Shown here piece after piece: positions 1 through 7,934 of a stretch of DNA of 64,000 nt. This stretch comes from Rickettsiales bacterium (lineage in GTDB: Bacteria > Pseudomonadota > Alphaproteobacteria > Rickettsiales > Deianiraeaceae). The notes under the pieces were generated by a model. That model made no database searches, was not told the DNA's origin, and saw only the letters and a program-made list of their open reading frames with translations. A program made the translations under genes and the position numbers. The DNA lies in assembly GCA_017444095.1 (NCBI GenBank), contig JAFSXM010000001.1, positions 1 through 64,000 of the forward strand, given 5' to 3'. Each line of letters starts with the position of its first letter. Position 1 is the stretch's first letter.

Positions 1-397
1 CTCCCGTCTTCAAACAGGGTTTCACGTGCCCCGCCCTACTTTTGTCATTCAAGATCGCTTTACGCTTACAGGACTTTCACCTTGTATCGTTTGTCATTCC
101 ATACAATTCTGCTTTCAATCTCAAAAGCACTAGACTCCTCCGATTTCGCTCGTCACTACTTTCGGAATCTCGGTTGATTTCTTTTCCTCAGGTTACTTAG
201 ATATTTCAGTTCTCCTGGTATCGCTTTTACAACCTATGTATTCAGTTGCAAATACCACATAAAGTGGTGGGTTTCCCCATTCGGAAATCCGCGGATCAAA
301 GTCTGTTGACGACTCCCCACGGCTTATCGCAGTCTGCTACGTCCTTCATCGCCTGTTAATGCCTAGGCATCCACCAATCGCCCTTACATAATTTATA
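1..397 (-). rRNA. rrl: 23S ribosomal RNA, 5' part (truncated by window start)
   Basis: The reverse complement contains the conserved 5' region of bacterial 23S rRNA: GGTGGATGCC near 366-375, followed by the block around GGCGATGAAGGACG and later GATTTCCGAATGGGG. Counting back from GGTGGATGCC as in E. coli puts the mature 5' end near 397. The gene continues leftward beyond the window. Base composition is clearly richer in GC than its surroundings. No 16S 3' end and no tRNA lies within the 440 bases upstream, where the next gene is an unrelated orphan, so this 23S gene is not in a classical 16S-tRNA-23S operon. That split is typical of Rickettsiales. Confidence 0.95.
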
Positions 398-666
398 AGA
401 GATTTTTCACCGTATGTAGAGTAAAAACTATAAGTAATTTAAAGTTAAATTATCAAACTTAAAAGTTTGACTACCTAAAATTATAAAATAATTTTACTAA
501 AATACTATGAAACTTGAATTAATTTTTTATAAAAATATAAAAAACCAAAACAAACTATATTCTTTCAAGATATACAATAAGTGCAATCAAAATCGCAACA
601 AAAAGACAAAAAATAGTCAATTTGTAATTGTCAAGAAAATTTTATGATTTTTTGTTATGATAAAAC

Positions 667-787
667 AAACACTTGATAAATGACATAAATTACTCTATCG
701 ATTGTTAATGTATAGAAGATTGTGTTGTTAACTCATCTATCAATGCAAATCATCGCCGACTATTGTTATAGTGAAAATCAAGAGTTT
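667..787 (+). repeat. Palindromic dispersed repeat, copy 1
   Basis: This element of about 121 bp is bounded by imperfect terminal inverted repeats (AAACACTTGAT at the left, ATCAAGAGTTT at the right). Its two arms can be aligned over most of their length, so the whole element is an imperfect palindrome. Related copies lie at 12047-12169 (same orientation) and 56199-56323 (inverted). It ends about 50 bases from the stop codon of the Gln-rich orphan gene. The rest of 398-839 holds only AT-rich leader sequence of the 23S gene, including a short palindrome near 461-476. I see nothing coding there. Confidence 0.75.
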
Positions 788-839
788 ATTTCATCATAGC
801 ATGATTTTTTAAATAATGTCATAAATGATCATTTATAAT

Positions 840-1838
840 TTATATTTTATACTTCATATCATATCCATCATTAAGACATTGCGTGCAACAATTCCAACAT
901 CTTGTGCAAAAAACCGGTTGTTCTTTTTTAGAATAGCCACCTTCATAACCATTTCCGATCATTAACTGCAAAGATGCATTAATGCTCTCTTTAGCGCAAA
1001 AATTATGAAAATCGCTTTCTTCTTGCCCTGTGGTAGCAAATTGAAAACCATTGCTTCCGCCTGATGATGTGTTAAAATCAATACAAACACCATGTCCATT
1101 AAATGTAATGTTTGAAATTTTATCATCACCGGGTAGATTAAATTTCCATTGTCGCTCACCATCAGCTGTTGTTGAGAAAATTACATAATTGTTTTTATCA
1201 AAATCATACTCAATTCTTTGAATATTCTTGGTTGTTGCATTTGTTGAAAAAAAATTCTTCGTTTCGGTTCCATTACCATCGTCAATTCTATAAAATGTTA
1301 TTTTTTGCATAGAAAAATCAACAATAAAATCTCCGGTATTGTCCATAACTCTAATAGTATTGTTATCAAGTTTTTTTGCTTTTGTCATATTAACACCAAT
1401 TATTTGGCTTTCTTGTAAATAGGATAAATACTTTGCTAAATTGGTTTTATATTCATTAACATTGACATTATTGATACATTTTTGCAATCGTTCCCAATCC
1501 AATGAAAGCGACATGCTATCAAATGTTGCATCATCTTCAACCATTTGTTGTACTGAAAAATCATAGTGCTTGTTTTTAGCAGTATATGGCATTATTTTTG
1601 TTATGACATCATTAAATAGCTGTTGCCCAGTAACAGCATTGCTTTGTATTTGAGGAAACATATTTTGTTGCATCATCTGTTGTTGTATCATTGCTTGTTG
1701 TTGTTGCATCATCTGTTGTTGTATCATTGCTTGTTGTTGTTGCATCATCTGTTGTTGTATCATTTGTTGTTGCTGAAAGTTATTAGGCATACCGCCATTA
1801 TTAACATTGAAACCACCATTACCACCATTGCCAAACAT
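840..1838 (-). CDS. Gln-rich orphan protein with tandem repeats and Cys-rich tail
   Basis: I do not recognise a family. The N-terminus is Gly/Asn-rich, followed by a Gln/Met-rich stretch of 12-residue repeats, then about 250 residues of mixed composition, and a tail with the cysteine cluster CTRCWNCCTQC. There is no signal peptide or membrane segment. The ATG at 1838 is preferred (332 aa); a TTG at 1847 would add three residues. A 16-base T tract ends 15 bases upstream of this ATG, a feature shared with three other orphan genes here. A palindromic repeat lies about 50 bases beyond the stop codon. Low-complexity Gln repeats and the orphan status fit a surface or secreted factor, which is inference only. 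Confidence 0.75.
   Translation of the reverse strand: MFGNGGNGGFNVNNGGMPNNFQQQQMIQQQMMQQQQAMIQQQMMQQQQAMIQQQMMQQNMFPQIQSNAVTGQQLFNDVITKIMPYTAKNKHYDFSVQQMVEDDATFDSMSLSLDWERLQKCINNVNVNEYKTNLAKYLSYLQESQIIGVNMTKAKKLDNNTIRVMDNTGDFIVDFSMQKITFYRIDDGNGTETKNFFSTNATTKNIQRIEYDFDKNNYVIFSTTADGERQWKFNLPGDDKISNITFNGHGVCIDFNTSSGGSNGFQFATTGQEESDFHNFCAKESINASLQLMIGNGYEGGYSKKEQPVFCTRCWNCCTQCLNDGYDMKYKI
1669..1762 (-). repeat. 36-bp in-frame tandem repeat (about 2.6 copies)
   Basis: A 36-bp unit encoding 12 residues of the type QQQQAMIQQQMM is repeated head to tail about 2.6 times inside the Gln-rich orphan gene. The two full units are almost identical at the DNA level, so copy-number change by slippage would stay in frame and alter protein length. 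Confidence 0.85.
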
Positions 1839-1853
1839 ATACTTCAAAATAAC

Positions 1854-1869
1854 AAAAAAAAAAAAAAAA
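1854..1869 (-). promoter_or_regulatory. T16 homopolymer upstream of the Gln-rich orphan gene
   Basis: On the minus strand, a TTG is followed by a run of 16 T, then G and a TTATTTT box seven bases before the ATG at 1838. If TATTTT is the -10 box, the T tract occupies the promoter spacer and transcription would begin at or next to the start codon. The -35 and -10 assignment is weaker here than for the gene at 5703-6548. Confidence 0.5.
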
Positions 1870-1931
1870 CAATTTTATTTCATATTGCATTTTATTTTCA
1901 AAAAACCTCGAAATTTATTGTCTTGTAATAT

Positions 1932-2558
1932 ATGCGAAATTTTTTGTCAGGCATAATTGATACACTTACAAAAACAAACTATCAAAATATACAGGACTTC
2001 AACCACATAAATATCAAAGATGATGCCGTTATCGTTAATTTACTATCAAAAATTATACTACCGATTTTATTAATATTTGGCTTTTATGTGCATTCTCACG
2101 GAGATTATACACCGGGCGGTGGTTTTCAAGCAGGAATTATTTTTGCCTGTGCTTTATGTCTATATTATTTTATAAACCCAAACAAGAATAAGATTTCATA
2201 TTATCTGTTAACAATATTGTCAATGGTTGGTTTTGTATTTTATGTTGGTCTTGGTATTATTAGTTTTTTTAAAACAGGTAAATTTTTGGATTTTACATTT
2301 TTACCATTCAGCCATACAAATGCAAGAGGGGTATTTATAGTCGAACTTGGAATAGCATTTGTGGTATTTTCAAGTGTCGCAAGAGTATTTACAACTTTAT
2401 TAGAAGCTTTACAGCAAATAGAAAAGACAGAAAAAACAAATAAAATTAAAAGCTCTAAAAGCACAAACGGTGTAAATACACAAAACACATACACACAACA
2501 CACCGTGCCAGCAAATAGCTCCATTGCAATAGCAAAGGTTATAGGCAATAAGGTTTAA
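1932..2558 (+). CDS. mnhB: Na+/H+ antiporter (Mrp) subunit B
   Basis: MnhB is an integral-membrane subunit of the multi-subunit Mrp cation/proton antiporter. The protein (208 aa) has four predicted membrane helices between about residues 35 and 155 and carries the family signature HSHGDYTPGGGFQAG near residues 55-70. The last 45 residues form a hydrophilic Lys/Thr/Asn-rich tail that is longer than usual. mnhG follows after 12 bases, so the two are likely cotranscribed. The other Mrp subunits (A, C-F) are not in this window. A split Mrp locus is familiar in Rickettsiales. Confidence 0.88.
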   Translation: MRNFLSGIIDTLTKTNYQNIQDFNHINIKDDAVIVNLLSKIILPILLIFGFYVHSHGDYTPGGGFQAGIIFACALCLYYFINPNKNKISYYLLTILSMVGFVFYVGLGIISFFKTGKFLDFTFLPFSHTNARGVFIVELGIAFVVFSSVARVFTTLLEALQQIEKTEKTNKIKSSKSTNGVNTQNTYTQHTVPANSSIAIAKVIGNKV

Positions 2559-2570
2559 TTATTTGAGAAT

Positions 2571-2864
2571 ATGTTGTATTATCTTGGCGGTTTATTGATT
2601 GGTATTGGGATTTTTTTAACCATAACTACAATGTTAGGTTTTGCAAGATTTGATAATATTTATACACAAATTCACATTTCTACAATAAATGATATGCTTG
2701 GCATTCCATTGGCTATATTAGGCACATCGTTGTTATTCTTTCATCTCAACGACAATATGAATGGTATAAAATTGCTATTTGCAGTCATTCTTTGGTATAT
2801 CATAACACCTGTATCCAGCTATATTATAATTAAAATTACACATTTCTATTATAGATACGAATAG
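2571..2864 (+). CDS. mnhG: Na+/H+ antiporter (Mrp) subunit G
   Basis: A small (97 aa) membrane protein with three hydrophobic helices. The segment RFDNIYTQIHISTINDMLGI matches the MnhG motif (RLPDxYTRxHAATKxDTLG in typical members). It lies 12 bases downstream of mnhB and is probably cotranscribed with it. It would act in the inner membrane in cation and pH homeostasis together with subunits encoded elsewhere. Confidence 0.85.
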   Translation: MLYYLGGLLIGIGIFLTITTMLGFARFDNIYTQIHISTINDMLGIPLAILGTSLLFFHLNDNMNGIKLLFAVILWYIITPVSSYIIIKITHFYYRYE

Positions 2865-2928
2865 AATAATATTTTTTTGTATAATTTTTTTTATCATTTG
2901 TTAAAATGTGTTGTGAACTATCGTTTAT

Positions 2929-3183
2929 ATGCAAGAAAACAACGAATACAAGATAACCGGATTAGAACTACCTGCTTTTATCAAAATGGATAACAGTATG
3001 TATGAAGAACAAGAAGTGAAAGAACAAGAAGCCAATTTTAAACAAAAATTCAAACAATTACTTCTAAACATAGGGCATAAAATTAACGAATGTTATAATA
3101 ATTGTATTTCAAGCATCAAAAATTGCAGTTGTTATTCAAAACAAAAGATTGACAATGAAGACGATTTGAAAATATCATCATGA
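2929..3183 (+). CDS. Small orphan protein, 84 aa
   Basis: Unrecognised. The N-terminal half is acidic, and the middle (about residues 40-70) is basic with several cysteines (CYNNC and a CSC). There is no signal peptide or clear membrane helix. It starts with ATG preceded by T, as most genes here do, and stops at TGA overlapping a possible 45-codon ORF. It sits between mnhG and tsaD. It could be a genuine small protein, but there is no homology to call on. Confidence 0.5.
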   Translation: MQENNEYKITGLELPAFIKMDNSMYEEQEVKEQEANFKQKFKQLLLNIGHKINECYNNCISSIKNCSCYSKQKIDNEDDLKISS

Positions 3184-3317
3184 AGTTGTTGCAAAATAAT
3201 TTATATCAAAAATATAAGACTGCCTCTTTGGTTCGTCAGGTTTATAAAAGTAATCCTGAGTCTACAAAGATAGTTGTGTGTTGCGACCTCTGTGGCAAAA
3301 CGGCGTTTTTGTCATAA
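3180..3317 (+). CDS. Possible tiny ORF with CCxxC motif, 45 aa
   Basis: An ATG overlapping the stop codon of the preceding gene (ATGA) opens 45 codons ending in TAA. The product ends with VVCCDLCGKTAFLS, a cysteine cluster that could bind metal. Coupling by ATGA overlap and the ordinary codon choice favour a gene. Against it are the small size and no known family. The region has locally higher GC with an interrupted hairpin (CTTTG..CAGG / CCTG..CAAAG, about 3230-3280), so a structured RNA is an alternative. Confidence 0.35.
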   Translation: MKLLQNNLYQKYKTASLVRQVYKSNPESTKIVVCCDLCGKTAFLS

Positions 3318-3392
3318 ATCGTATTTATTATACATCACGACCAGACAAATTAGAAACCAACGGCCAAAAGGGGTTTTTTATAGATTTTTGTT

Positions 3393-4454
3393 GTGAAAGA
3401 CTTAGTCCTTGGAATAGAAAGCTCGTGTGATGATACCTGTGCCTGTCTTATGTCGTTCGTTGACGGGCATATTGAATATAACTGCTCAATACATCAGGAT
3501 GAAATACATAAAAAATTCGGCGGAATAGTGCCAAATTTAGCATCAGAGGCACATTTACAAGCAACATCTATGCTAAGTGAAGAATTAAAACAGCAAGATT
3601 TAATGAGAATAGCCTGTATCGCAACAACAATTGGACCGGGCTTAATAGGAAGTTTGCTGGTAGGAGTCTCTTTTGCAAAAGGTTTAGCCATGTCATTAGG
3701 ATTACCTTTATTGAGAATAAACCACTTGGAAGGCCATGCTTTAAGTTGTATGATAGAACATAATGTAGAGTTTCCATATTTATTACTACTTGTTTCTGGT
3801 GGAAACTCACAAATAATATTGGCACATAAACTTGGTCAATACACAATTATAGGTCAAACACTTGACGATGCTGGTGGTGAGGCATTAGACAAAATCGCGA
3901 AAAATCTTGGTATTCAATATCCAGGTGGAGTAAATATGGAAAAGATTGCACTAACAGCACAAGACAAAAATAAATTTCATTTTAAAAATGGATGTATAAA
4001 TAAACAAACATTTAACTTTTCATTTTCAGGACTAAAAACACAGGTCTTATACAAGATTAAAGAACTTGGCGGTTTGGAAAATATAAATAATACAGATATA
4101 GCCAATTTAGCATATGCATCACAAGAGGCAGTCTTTGAAACACTAACCAATAAAGTAGAGCAAGCAATTGATAATTATAAACACCAAGATATGGAAAAAA
4201 TAAAATCATTAGTTATTTGTGGCGGTGTAAGTGCGAATAAATGTTTAGCACAAAAAATGTCAAAAATTTCCAGCAAATATAATTTAAACCTTATAGTTCC
4301 ATCTTTACAATGGACGACAGACAATGCCGGAATGATAGCGAAAGCCGGATGTATGTATTGGAATGCTTGGAAAAACGATGGTAAAATATTTAATTATAAT
4401 CCATTTGACTTATCTTTCTCACCAGTTGCAAAGTGGGAAATAGATAAAATATAA
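3393..4454 (+). CDS. tsaD: tRNA N6-threonylcarbamoyladenosine transferase TsaD
   Basis: TsaD transfers the threonylcarbamoyl group to A37 of ANN-decoding tRNAs, an essential cytosolic modification. The 353-aa product has the ASKHA-type phosphate loop LGIESSCDDT near the N-terminus, the metal-ligand motif HLEGHA near residue 112, the loop LLLVSGGNSQI near 131, and the C-terminal VICGGVSANKCL and TDNAGMIA motifs. Length is normal. The start is GTG. A TATAGA box eight bases upstream could make it leaderless. It converges on the transporter gene downstream. Confidence 0.96.
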   Translation: MKDLVLGIESSCDDTCACLMSFVDGHIEYNCSIHQDEIHKKFGGIVPNLASEAHLQATSMLSEELKQQDLMRIACIATTIGPGLIGSLLVGVSFAKGLAMSLGLPLLRINHLEGHALSCMIEHNVEFPYLLLLVSGGNSQIILAHKLGQYTIIGQTLDDAGGEALDKIAKNLGIQYPGGVNMEKIALTAQDKNKFHFKNGCINKQTFNFSFSGLKTQVLYKIKELGGLENINNTDIANLAYASQEAVFETLTNKVEQAIDNYKHQDMEKIKSLVICGGVSANKCLAQKMSKISSKYNLNLIVPSLQWTTDNAGMIAKAGCMYWNAWKNDGKIFNYNPFDLSFSPVAKWEIDKI

Positions 4455-4489
4455 GCTTGGCTTAAAAAAAGAATATACAACAACATTCC

Positions 4490-5428
4490 TTAGACATTGT
4501 TGTTTTCCGTTGTCTGTTCTTTGAGAGTTTTTGACTTTTCTAAATATGATACAATCAAAAATATCATCACACTCAACAATGCAATCGTAATTCTTGAAAT
4601 GGCATTGGCAACGGCAAAACCAACTGCTTTGTCATTAAAACTTGAACCTATGATAACAAATAAACTAGTTGCAAGCAATGACCCAAAGCCACACAATGAT
4701 ATAAGGATTGTGTTTATGTAATATGCCATTTTGGCCTCTTTATTCATACCTAACACTATTAGAAATAAAGATATAGATGCTCCAACCGTCACACCTGTGG
4801 CGACATACATAGCACATTGTAAATTTAATATATCACAAGATACAAGAATTGTAACAATACTAATTACCAAAGCAGGAGACTGAAATAAGCAAGTCAAAAT
4901 ACATCCAACAAAAAACAATATTATTGGATTTTTTGTAAATAAGAAAATTTGCAAAAATGTCTCGTTCTCTTTAAGAACAGATGTAGCACCCATCATTAAT
5001 TCCAATGCAAATAATATCAATCCAAGATAAAAAATAGCATTACCAATGTTAAAACATTTTTTTATTTTTTTCAAAATTGCACCTGCGATTATTAAACATT
5101 CTTCCATAGAAGCCCACTTTAAAGATACCAAAAAAGCTGTACTGCTTGCCCCAATTGTAGTTGCCAATATAATCGGCACACAGCTCATAGCCGTTAATGC
5201 ACCTGCATTTACAAGAGACAATGCAATAGAAGAAACTGCTTTTTGAGATTGGATTAAGGCCGTAGTAAAAGTCCCAAACAAAATTGACCTAACTGGTGTA
5301 TGAGTAATTTTTTGCATAAAACTTTTTAAAGTAGATGCATTTATATGCATAATCATTTTTGAGAACCGCCCAATGGCATAAAAAAATAGCAAAATAGAAG
5401 CAATTTCTTGCAAAATAACATCAATCAT
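4490..5428 (-). CDS. Na+/phosphate cotransporter-like membrane protein (NptA/PNaS family)
   Basis: The 312-aa protein has about eight hydrophobic helices and two inverted repeat units, each with the Gln-Ser signature of the family (ALIQSQKAVSS near residue 60, CLFQSPALV near 185). Members carry phosphate with sodium across the inner membrane. The C-terminal PhoU-like domain of many bacterial members is absent, leaving a short polar tail. It lies alone on the minus strand between tsaD and a palindromic element. Substrate is inferred from the family only. Confidence 0.8.
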   Translation of the reverse strand: MIDVILQEIASILLFFYAIGRFSKMIMHINASTLKSFMQKITHTPVRSILFGTFTTALIQSQKAVSSIALSLVNAGALTAMSCVPIILATTIGASSTAFLVSLKWASMEECLIIAGAILKKIKKCFNIGNAIFYLGLILFALELMMGATSVLKENETFLQIFLFTKNPIILFFVGCILTCLFQSPALVISIVTILVSCDILNLQCAMYVATGVTVGASISLFLIVLGMNKEAKMAYYINTILISLCGFGSLLATSLFVIIGSSFNDKAVGFAVANAISRITIALLSVMIFLIVSYLEKSKTLKEQTTENNNV

Positions 5429-5518
5429 ATTTTTATAATTTAATTATTTACATAAGATAATAGTTAATTTTACATCCAATGTCAAGTAAGAGTCATTCTA
5501 AATGCTTTTTTATAAAAA

Positions 5519-5674
5519 AACTCCTAATATTGTTTACTAATCCTTTGTTAATCAAATAGATGTTAGCAAATTTTTATAAAAAAATAAAAATAAAATAACT
5601 ATTATATCCCTAATATAACAAGTAAATATCTATTGCTATACATAATGTTTATTATTGATGCAAAATTAGGAGTT
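5519..5674 (+). repeat. Long imperfect palindrome downstream of an orphan gene
   Basis: A stretch of about 156 bp is bounded by inverted copies of AACTCCTAAT and ATTAGGAGTT. It also has inner inverted blocks (CAAATAGAT near 5552, ATCTATTG near 5628). It lies about 30 bases past the stop codon of the gene at 5703-6548. Its architecture and position match the 121-125 bp repeat family, but the primary sequence is different. The rest of 5429-5702 is AT-rich and apparently non-coding. Confidence 0.6.
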
Positions 5675-5702
5675 GTTTACAAAAAAACATCATACTGATT
5701 TA

Positions 5703-6548
5703 TTAAATATTGCTTTTATTAATATCTTTGGTCTGCACACCATCATTTAGGTTATTACCTGCAATACCATTATTTTTAGCTTCAAAACTATTAAGTTGCT
5801 CTTCAACAGAGTGTACTGCGAATAAAGAATCCAAAAGCTCCACAACATCATCTTTGGTCATCTCAATGATATCATCCTTAGCCAGATCGTCTAAAAGGTT
5901 ATATAATGCATCACACCTTCTTCGTAGATCATTGAGCTTATAAACGATATGAAAACGATTATGAAAAATGGTATGTCCATTTTGACCTATGTCGTTGCTC
6001 TGTTTATCGCCTGTTTCTTTAATATCTTGTTGCAGTTCATTAATTTCTTTTTGAATAGAAATCAACTCGTCTTCAAAAGAATACTTGCCAATGGAATCTG
6101 CTAAACTACATAGGTGGCTTCCAGCTTTTATGCAGGCACAGCCGGCAAGAACGGCACCACAACCAACACCACATATGCTTGCAGCAGGTAATGATAATAC
6201 CACTGTTAAACCGCCAGACGTTGTCAATATACCACTAACAGTGCTAACTATACCGCCAAAATATCTTTTACACACTTTATCTTTTATTTGATCTGTTAAA
6301 TTTTTATGGTCTTGTTGTTTTTGTTCGATGACTGTTTTATACCGTTTCTGAATAATGGATGAAAGTACGGTGGAAAATATATCTCTGTTCTGTGATATAT
6401 GGTCAATATAATCATTTGTAGCCTCGCCTATTTTTCCCCAAGTATCATCTTTATCATCAGAATTATTTTTATATTGCTCTGTTAATACTTTTATTTTTTC
6501 ATAAAAACGATTGTTTTCAATTTGTTCTCCATTATTTATCTCGTTCAT
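5703..6548 (-). CDS. Orphan protein with Gly/Ala/Cys-rich hydrophobic core
   Basis: Unrecognised 281-aa protein. A hydrophilic N-terminal third is followed by a long hydrophobic Gly/Ser/Ala/Cys-rich region (about residues 97-148) that looks like two closely spaced membrane helices with a short turn. A coiled-coil-like Glu/Lys/Gln-rich half follows. A bilobed hydrophobic hairpin inside an otherwise soluble protein recalls inclusion-membrane proteins of intracellular bacteria, but this is a shape resemblance, not homology. The start ATG is 27 bases below a T16 tract that forms a promoter spacer. A large palindrome follows the stop codon. Confidence 0.72.
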   Translation of the reverse strand: MNEINNGEQIENNRFYEKIKVLTEQYKNNSDDKDDTWGKIGEATNDYIDHISQNRDIFSTVLSSIIQKRYKTVIEQKQQDHKNLTDQIKDKVCKRYFGGIVSTVSGILTTSGGLTVVLSLPAASICGVGCGAVLAGCACIKAGSHLCSLADSIGKYSFEDELISIQKEINELQQDIKETGDKQSNDIGQNGHTIFHNRFHIVYKLNDLRRRCDALYNLLDDLAKDDIIEMTKDDVVELLDSLFAVHSVEEQLNSFEAKNNGIAGNNLNDGVQTKDINKSNI

Positions 6549-6567
6549 ACAATGAATTTCATAGTAA

Positions 6568-6597
6568 AGTATAATAAAAAAAAAAAAAAAAGTACAA
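6568..6597 (-). promoter_or_regulatory. Promoter whose spacer is a T16 tract
   Basis: On the minus strand the order is TTGTAC (-35), sixteen T (6576-6591), AT, TATACT (-10). The spacing is 18 bp, and the ATG at 6548 lies 19 bases past the -10 box. Gain or loss of T by slippage would change the spacing and so the promoter strength. A second T9 run with an upstream TTGCAT lies immediately beyond (to about 6616), and the TTGCATAAC there is shared with the promoter region of the orphan at 56376. Confidence 0.65.
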
Positions 6598-6760
6598 TAA
6601 AAAAAAAGTTATGCAATAAACTTTATTTTTGTATAAGTAAATGTAAATATCCGCTATCTTAAAGAAATCACACTTTAATGCAACAAACACATCTGCATTA
6701 TCTTAACACTTCAACTATCGAGATTTAATGGAATAAAAAAACTAATGAAAATAACAAGCA

Positions 6761-7183
6761 CTATCTCTCGCAGATTTCATCATCTGTAAAGAAATATGCA
6801 ATCTCTATTTTTGCATTATCCAAACTATCTGACCCATGAACTGAGTTTTCACCAACACTTAGAGCATATTTGGCACGAATAGTTCCTTCATCAGCTTTTT
6901 TTGGGTCTGTTGCACCCATAATTTTTCTATAATCTTCAACAGCATTTTCTTTTTCTAACACCTGCACGACAACAGGAGCTGATGACATATATGTTGTTAA
7001 TTCATCGTAAAAAGGTCTTTCTTTATGCACGATATAAAATCCTTGTGCTTTTTCTTTTGACATATGTATCATTTTTTGTGCCACGATTTTAAATCCAGCA
7101 TCTTCTAACATAGAATTGATTTTACCAGTTAAATTACGAGCAACTGCATCTGGCTTTAAAATTGAAAGTGTTTTTTCTATCAT
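6761..7183 (-). CDS. ndk: Nucleoside diphosphate kinase
   Basis: Ndk exchanges the gamma phosphate between nucleoside triphosphates and diphosphates in the cytosol. The 140-aa protein is of normal length and has the catalytic histidine in NSVHGSDS (His116), the N-terminal [12 protein letters not shown] and the [15 protein letters not shown] loop. It is monocistronic between two divergently placed neighbours. The start ATG is preceded by T, with no Shine-Dalgarno motif. The 210 bases separating it from the orphan at 5703-6548 contain the poly-T promoter of that gene's upstream side and nothing coding that I can see. Confidence 0.97.
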   Translation of the reverse strand: MIEKTLSILKPDAVARNLTGKINSMLEDAGFKIVAQKMIHMSKEKAQGFYIVHKERPFYDELTTYMSSAPVVVQVLEKENAVEDYRKIMGATDPKKADEGTIRAKYALSVGENSVHGSDSLDNAKIEIAYFFTDDEICER

Positions 7184-7311
7184 AGCATTATCAATAAAAT
7201 TGCTTATAGTAATATCTTGTGATTTTTATTTTCAAGTAAGTTGAGTTACGAGCATATTTTTTTTATTGCTTTTTATAGATTTAGTTTACTTTCCTTTTAT
7301 CGTATTGAAAT

Positions 7312-7929
7312 ATGAAAAAAAATAAAGCTTTGTTTATTTATCCATTAATTATTGCTTTCGTTTGCTATGTTGGTTTAAATGTTAAAAAATCTAATGCTGA
7401 TGATTTGAAAATAGCAATTGTTGATATTCAGCAAATACAAGAAGACGCTGTGGTTGCTGATGATTTGAAAACAAAAATGCAACAGAAGGAGCAACAATTA
7501 AAAAAGGAGTTGCTTGATAGAAAAGATAAAATAGAGCAAAACTATAAATCTCTTGAAAAAGAAAGAGCTGTCTTATCAAGAAGCGAGCTTGAAAAAAAGG
7601 CAAAACAGTTTGAATTAGAGGTGCAAAAACTTCAATTTGATGAAAATAAGTATGGTCAAATTTTTGAATTATCAAAAATCGGTGCTTTACAAGTTATGCA
7701 AACTGAACTACAAAAAGTAGTTGATACATTTGTTGATAAATACGATATGATTGTTCCTGCAAATATTACTTTATACTATAATAAGAAAAAGTTTACAGAC
7801 TTGACAAGTGATGTATTGGCAAAACTTAACAAGAATATTAAAACAATAGATTATGAAAAGGCCTATAAAGATGCAGAAAAACAATTTACGAAAATTATTA
7901 GCGAGCAGAAGAAGGTTTCAAAGAAATAA
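7312..7929 (+). CDS. skp: Periplasmic chaperone Skp/OmpH
   Basis: Skp holds unfolded outer-membrane proteins in the periplasm. The 205-aa product has an N-terminal signal sequence (about residues 1-29), then IAIVDIQQIQED typical of the OmpH family. A long, strongly charged coiled coil (about residues 50-130) follows, and then the C-terminal segment that returns to the body of the chaperone. It is followed after five bases by trxB, suggesting one transcript. Usually skp sits next to bamA and lpx genes; here that context is lost. Confidence 0.88.
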   Translation: MKKNKALFIYPLIIAFVCYVGLNVKKSNADDLKIAIVDIQQIQEDAVVADDLKTKMQQKEQQLKKELLDRKDKIEQNYKSLEKERAVLSRSELEKKAKQFELEVQKLQFDENKYGQIFELSKIGALQVMQTELQKVVDTFVDKYDMIVPANITLYYNKKKFTDLTSDVLAKLNKNIKTIDYEKAYKDAEKQFTKIISEQKKVSKK

Positions 7930-7934
7930 TTTCA

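Noticed and set aside
398-839. tRNA genes or 16S 3' end upstream of 23S
   Set aside because: No cloverleaf-compatible sequence, no TTCRA T-loop, and no anti-SD-bearing 16S end could be found.
1623-1928. Leu/His-rich 101-codon ORF on the plus strand
   Set aside because: It is the antisense reading of the CAA/TTG-rich repeat of the Gln-rich gene; its composition is fully explained by that repeat.
3360-3385. Rho-independent terminator before tsaD
   Set aside because: GGCCAAAAGGGG followed by T looks like a terminator, but only two to three base pairs form.
3184-3392. Known structured RNA (4.5S, 6S, tmRNA or RNase P RNA)
   Set aside because: The conserved cores of these RNAs (for example GGTCAGGNCCGGAAGGAAGCA or the tmRNA T-arm) are absent; only a weak interrupted hairpin is present.
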